Assembly: GCA_964589855.1 (NCBI GenBank) | Contig: CAZPVB010000150.1 | Span: forward strand, 1 to 9,697 | Reading direction: 5' to 3' | Length of the DNA stretch: 9,697 nt | From: SKVR01 sp964589855 | Lineage (GTDB): Bacteria; Bacteroidota; Bacteroidia; Bacteroidales; UBA7960 | Shown: positions 7,044-9,697 of the stretch, piece after piece | Layout of the letters: each line of letters begins with the position of its first letter | Position numbering within the stretch: position 1 is the stretch's first letter | Translations under genes and position numbers: made by a program | The notes under the pieces: generated by a model | Seen by the model: only the letters and a program-made list of their open reading frames with translations | What the model was told of the DNA's origin: nothing | The model's database searches: none

Positions 7044-7298
7044 TCTGAGTAGTTATCCTGAATCAATACATTTATACATTCGATTTGAGATGATTTTCAT
7101 ACCTGTTTTGATAACGGTTTTCTTAATTTTACCACCAATATTATTTATTACAAAAAAGATTTATATATAATGCCTCCATCTAACTGCATTTTATTTTCAA
7201 TGAACCGAGCCATGACAATAATTCTGACCCACACACGCGAATGATTATAATAACTTCGCAACAAGTAAAAAAAGCAACAGGGTTATTTTGGCGAGCTC

Positions 7299-7341
7299 CA
7301 TCTGACCCATTTAATCAAATTATGAACAGATGAACCTGCTA
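7299..7341 (+). repeat. Copy B of the 43-bp repeat, spanning the lipoprotein start codon
   Basis: This copy lies exactly 325 bp downstream of copy A. Its inverted arms are CATCTG (7299-7304) and CAGATG (7327-7332), the last three bases being the annotated ATG of the 686-codon gene. In mRNA the arms could pair and occlude that start; in DNA they could bind a dimeric regulator. The differences from copy A fall between or outside the arms. Confidence 0.7.
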
Positions 7342-9390
7342 TATTCTCCAAAAATGAATTTCAAAAACAAAATTTCTATCCGGCTGCTCCCCATCATTTT
7401 TCTTTTGGTTTTTTTTCAATGCAACACACCTGGCCAAGATCAGGATCCCGGATATGATCAGGCACTTCTGGAAAGGCATGCATTGCTCATTGATAGAATA
7501 GCGGATGAATACAATCCCCCTTCCATGCAAATTGGCGATCCTCAAAAATACTATTGGCCGAAAGTGATGGGAAGATTTGAAAAATATGGTACTACAGATT
7601 CACTGGCAAATCAATGGATTGATCAGATGGCTCACCGCGATCCTTTTCATTTCACCTACGTAGGGATGGCGCGCATTATGTCGCTATATCCGACTGCTCC
7701 AGCTTTGAAGAAGAACAAAAAACTTTTATTGCAAAAAGTTTTTGAACGCAGTGATGCACATAATCCGTGGACCTCAGAAGGTACCGAAAACCATATCAAC
7801 ATGGATAGAACCTCCGGATATCTTTACGCACAACATGCAATGGAATATCCGGATGATTTCCCGGGTGCACAGGACAGAATGTCACAGATGAAGGAATGGA
7901 TAAAACTATGGTCACAAAGAATATACAAACATGGAACAGGCGAGTGGAATTCGAGCATTTATCAGGCATACAATATAATCGGATGGCTCAACCTCTATGA
8001 TTTTGCTCATGATGAGCAGGTAAAACAAATGGCAAGAGCAGTTTTGGACTATTATGCTGCCGAAATGGCTTTGCACTATTCATGGGGGTCGTATGGTGGA
8101 AGTGAGAAACGAAGCAGTGGTGCCAAAAACAAATCCAATACAGCATCAGATTACTTATGTTGGTATTGGTTTGGTAATCACTTGCCCGGTGATCCGATGG
8201 TGAAAGAAGGGACTGAATATATTCAAAGCATCCATGCCGCTACCAGTATGTATAAACCACCGCAACCTTTTGTTGAACTGGCATTGAAGCTGCATCATGA
8301 GAATCAGTGGTATCAAAACAGCAAGCCTTCTTATTTGTACGCGAATCCATCGTTTGTAAAACAGTTTTTTTATATTGGTAAAAACTACACCCTGGGAACT
8401 GCTGTAAGTCCCTATGGTGGATATACGGGATCAACCTACCAGTACCTGAACTGGAAACTTTCGGTACGATCAGATCAAAACCCCTCTGGATATGAAATAT
8501 CGGGCAATGGAAGGTTTCTGGATAACTGGTCTGGTGCCAATGCCAATCCCTGGACACAGTTCTTCCAACACAGAAATGTACTGCTTCAGCTTACCCAAAC
8601 CCCCGAAAATCCCTACGAGATCATAGAAGAAGTGAGAAAAGTTGTTGATCAATGGGGGCAAAAATGGCAACGGGATTTCTCCATCCGGTTCCCTGATGAC
8701 CCGAAAGGAAATGTAGTGAATTTTGCCCGCAACATTGTCGCCGAAAATCGTGGTTTCATTACTTTACCTCAAAAAAGTCAAACGGTTTTTCATGATAACA
8801 GGGCGTTTGTTTCGTTGGAAAATATCTTTTTCGTCCTGCATTTTATTTCCACTGCAAATCCTGGTAAGGAGAATAATCTGATGGAATTGGAAGGGGAACG
8901 AACCGTTTTTGTTGATCAGGCTGAACCTGGAAAATTATGTGGATTTGTATTGGAGGTTTTTGATGAAGATGAATTTGAAGATTTTGACCATTTTCAAAGA
9001 TCTTTTGCCGGGCAACTGGATCTGACCGGTATTTCATCCGGCAAGATCCGCTATACATCCCATGCCACAAAACAAATACAGATGCAATACAGAACGAAAG
9101 GTGCTTTTACAGAGGCTACATACGATTGGGGCTTTGGTGCCGGAGAACCCCGGTCATTCATTACTTCTCCGCCCTTTCGGCAACCCCAATGGCCTTCAGG
9201 TGAAGGATATGGTATGCTTCCGGAAGTGTTTGTAAACGGTTTACCTGTTAACTTTGAAAGTGAAGCACCCGTTTTTGATGGGCCTGACCTGGAACTCAAT
9301 TATGGTGTATTGACTGTCTCAGGTGCTACCCAAATATACTCTGTTGATTACAGAGGTTATCTGCCCGGATTTACCCTGTCTGATTTTTAA
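7330..9390 (+). CDS. Predicted surface lipoprotein, putative polysaccharide lyase-like or other carbohydrate-active enzyme
   Basis: A 686-residue exported protein. The signal peptide has a basic start (KNK, 12-14), hydrophobic core LLPIIFLLVFF (19-29) and Cys31 followed by NTPGQDQD, fitting a lipoprotein, although Gln at -1 is atypical for a lipobox. Residues about 45-450 are rich in W, Y, H and helix, with GTENH (151-155), EWNSSIYQAYNIIGWLNLYD (205-224), GSYGGSEKRSSG (253-264) and SPYGGYTGSTYQYLNWKL (360-377). This is the pattern of (alpha/alpha) toroid domains in polysaccharide lyases and related enzymes. From about 465 to the end, beta-rich sequence suggests the usual C-terminal beta-sandwich. 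I cannot assign a CAZy family. His155, Asn154 and the conserved Tyr residues are candidate catalytic positions. The ATG at 7354 (MNFKNKISIR) would give a more normal 23-residue signal sequence and has an A-rich leader, so the true start may be there. A lyase-like secreted gene follows 205 bp downstream. Confidence 0.8.
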   Translation: MNLLYSPKMNFKNKISIRLLPIIFLLVFFQCNTPGQDQDPGYDQALLERHALLIDRIADEYNPPSMQIGDPQKYYWPKVMGRFEKYGTTDSLANQWIDQMAHRDPFHFTYVGMARIMSLYPTAPALKKNKKLLLQKVFERSDAHNPWTSEGTENHINMDRTSGYLYAQHAMEYPDDFPGAQDRMSQMKEWIKLWSQRIYKHGTGEWNSSIYQAYNIIGWLNLYDFAHDEQVKQMARAVLDYYAAEMALHYSWGSYGGSEKRSSGAKNKSNTASDYLCWYWFGNHLPGDPMVKEGTEYIQSIHAATSMYKPPQPFVELALKLHHENQWYQNSKPSYLYANPSFVKQFFYIGKNYTLGTAVSPYGGYTGSTYQYLNWKLSVRSDQNPSGYEISGNGRFLDNWSGANANPWTQFFQHRNVLLQLTQTPENPYEIIEEVRKVVDQWGQKWQRDFSIRFPDDPKGNVVNFARNIVAENRGFITLPQKSQTVFHDNRAFVSLENIFFVLHFISTANPGKENNLMELEGERTVFVDQAEPGKLCGFVLEVFDEDEFEDFDHFQRSFAGQLDLTGISSGKIRYTSHATKQIQMQYRTKGAFTEATYDWGFGAGEPRSFITSPPFRQPQWPSGEGYGMLPEVFVNGLPVNFESEAPVFDGPDLELNYGVLTVSGATQIYSVDYRGYLPGFTLSDF

Positions 9391-9394
9391 AAGA

Positions 9395-9409
9395 TAACCA
9401 AACTGGTTT
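9395..9409 (+). terminator. Weak hairpin after the lipoprotein gene
   Basis: AACCA (9396-9400), AAC loop and TGGTT (9404-9408) form a 5-bp stem directly after the stop codon, with GATTTT following about 6 nt later. It is short and lacks a contiguous U-tract, so it may be only a weak terminator or none. A second inverted pair, CTTTGGT (9446-9452) and ACCAAAG (9489-9495), has a 36-nt loop and is no better. Confidence 0.2.
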
Positions 9410-9579
9410 AGCATGATTTTAAAATCTATTGTTGATTTCCCATGTCTTTGGTAAACAATGTCTTTAAATAATTTTTGAAAAAGCCATAACCAAAGGCAAT
9501 GTTTGTTGCTGATAAATGGATTTCGTTCCTTGTAATAAAAGTTTAAACAATTGAATTACTCATATATAGACATTCCATT

Positions 9580-9592
9580 AAAAAAAAAAAAA
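9580..9592 (+). repeat. 13-base A homopolymer upstream of a start codon
   Basis: Thirteen consecutive A residues end 3 bp before the ATG at 9596 (A13, G, AAA... ATG). A-rich leaders substitute for the Shine-Dalgarno sequence in many Bacteroidota genes, so this may be the translation-enhancing element. A tract this long is also prone to slippage and to sequencing or assembly error. Confidence 0.75.
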
Positions 9593-9595
9593 GAA

Positions 9596-9697
9596 ATGAT
9601 AAGAATATTTTTATTGATTTATCTGATTCTAATCACACATTCGGGATTTGCCCGCGATCATCAGCACCCAAGAGCACTTATCGACAGTGCAGATGTT
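9596..9697 (+). CDS. Partial secreted protein, possible heparinase II/III-type lyase N-terminus
   Basis: The ATG at 9596 opens 34 codons that run off the right edge. The sequence begins with a clear signal peptide (MIRIFLLIYLILITHSGFA) with likely cleavage after FA at residue 19. The mature start, RDHQHPRALIDSADV, resembles the HPRLLLTKADV-type motif that begins many heparinase II/III and oligoalginate-lyase-like enzymes. The family call rests on only 15 residues and is tentative. It lies 205 bp after the lipoprotein gene in the same orientation, which fits a carbohydrate-degradation locus continuing to the right. Translation is probably helped by the A13 tract just upstream. Confidence 0.55.
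   Translation, partial: MIRIFLLIYLILITHSGFARDHQHPRALIDSADV

Larger units (their letters stand above)
6705..7329. other. 625-bp gene-free divergent region
   Basis: This region separates the minus-strand membrane-protein gene from the plus-strand lipoprotein gene. I find no credible protein gene. Tiny frames such as 6794-6838 (14 codons) and 7005-7043 (12 codons) are the only starts of note. It holds two copies of an imperfect 43-bp element (6974-7016 and 7299-7341, the second running into the next gene) and T/A-rich DNA elsewhere. Near-matches to the -7 consensus occur (for example TCGATTTG at 7081-7088 and TTATTTTG at 7283-7290) but none is exact. The length and the repeats suggest a regulatory role for the downstream carbohydrate-type genes. 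Confidence 0.6.

Noticed and set aside
6705..7329. Riboswitch or structured RNA gene in the long gap
   Set aside because: Apart from the 43-bp repeats I see no known riboswitch core, tRNA fold or other conserved RNA motif; the DNA is mostly A/T-rich and unstructured to the eye.
8240..8557. 105-codon minus-strand frame inside the lipoprotein gene
   Set aside because: It is antisense to conserved-looking W/Y/G-rich motifs of the lipoprotein and has no start signal or domain.

Overview
The window looks like a chromosomal segment from a member of the Bacteroidota. The signs are modest GC content with A/T-rich intergenic DNA, few Shine-Dalgarno sequences, an exact Bacteroidota-type -7 promoter box (TACTTTTG, matching TAnnTTTG) ahead of the largest gene, a lipoprotein with a Bacteroidota-like signal peptide, and a DUF1338 protein of the short type I associate with Bacteroidota. 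I see no tRNA, rRNA, CRISPR array, insertion sequence or phage gene.

Layout from left to right. (1) Positions 2-559, minus strand: the N-terminal 186 codons of a small multi-pass membrane protein, possibly DUF6992, running off the left edge. (2) Positions 834-1784, plus strand: a two-domain VOC-fold ring-cleaving dioxygenase of the PcpA/MhqO type with its metal ligands intact. (3) Positions 1859-4807, minus strand and convergent with the previous gene: a 982-residue FAD plus Fe-S oxidoreductase related to E. coli YdiJ and D-2-hydroxyglutarate dehydrogenases. (4) Positions 5136-5957 (or to 6005), minus strand: a DUF1338 protein, the family of the 2-oxoadipate dioxygenase/decarboxylase HglS. 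(5) Positions 6057-6704, minus strand: a membrane protein of unknown function whose charged C-terminal tail is built on a 9-bp tandem repeat. (6) Positions 6705-7329: a 625-bp gene-free region holding two copies of an imperfect 43-bp element 325 bp apart, the second overlapping the start of the next gene. (7) Positions 7330-9390, plus strand: a 686-residue predicted lipoprotein that looks like a helical-toroid plus beta-sandwich polysaccharide-active enzyme. (8) Positions 9596-9697, plus strand: the first 34 codons of a secreted protein whose mature N-terminus resembles heparinase II/III-type lyases, running off the right edge.

Two functional themes stand out. The DUF1338 protein and the YdiJ-like oxidoreductase are consecutive genes on one strand. 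By established family functions they would catalyse consecutive reactions: 2-oxoadipate to D-2-hydroxyglutarate, then to 2-oxoglutarate, the end of a 2-aminoadipate route of lysine breakdown. The two genes at the right edge look like part of a carbohydrate-degradation locus transcribed rightward. Its leading gene starts inside the duplicated element, whose inverted arms (CATCTG ... CAGATG) include the start codon and could act as an operator or a translation-controlling hairpin.
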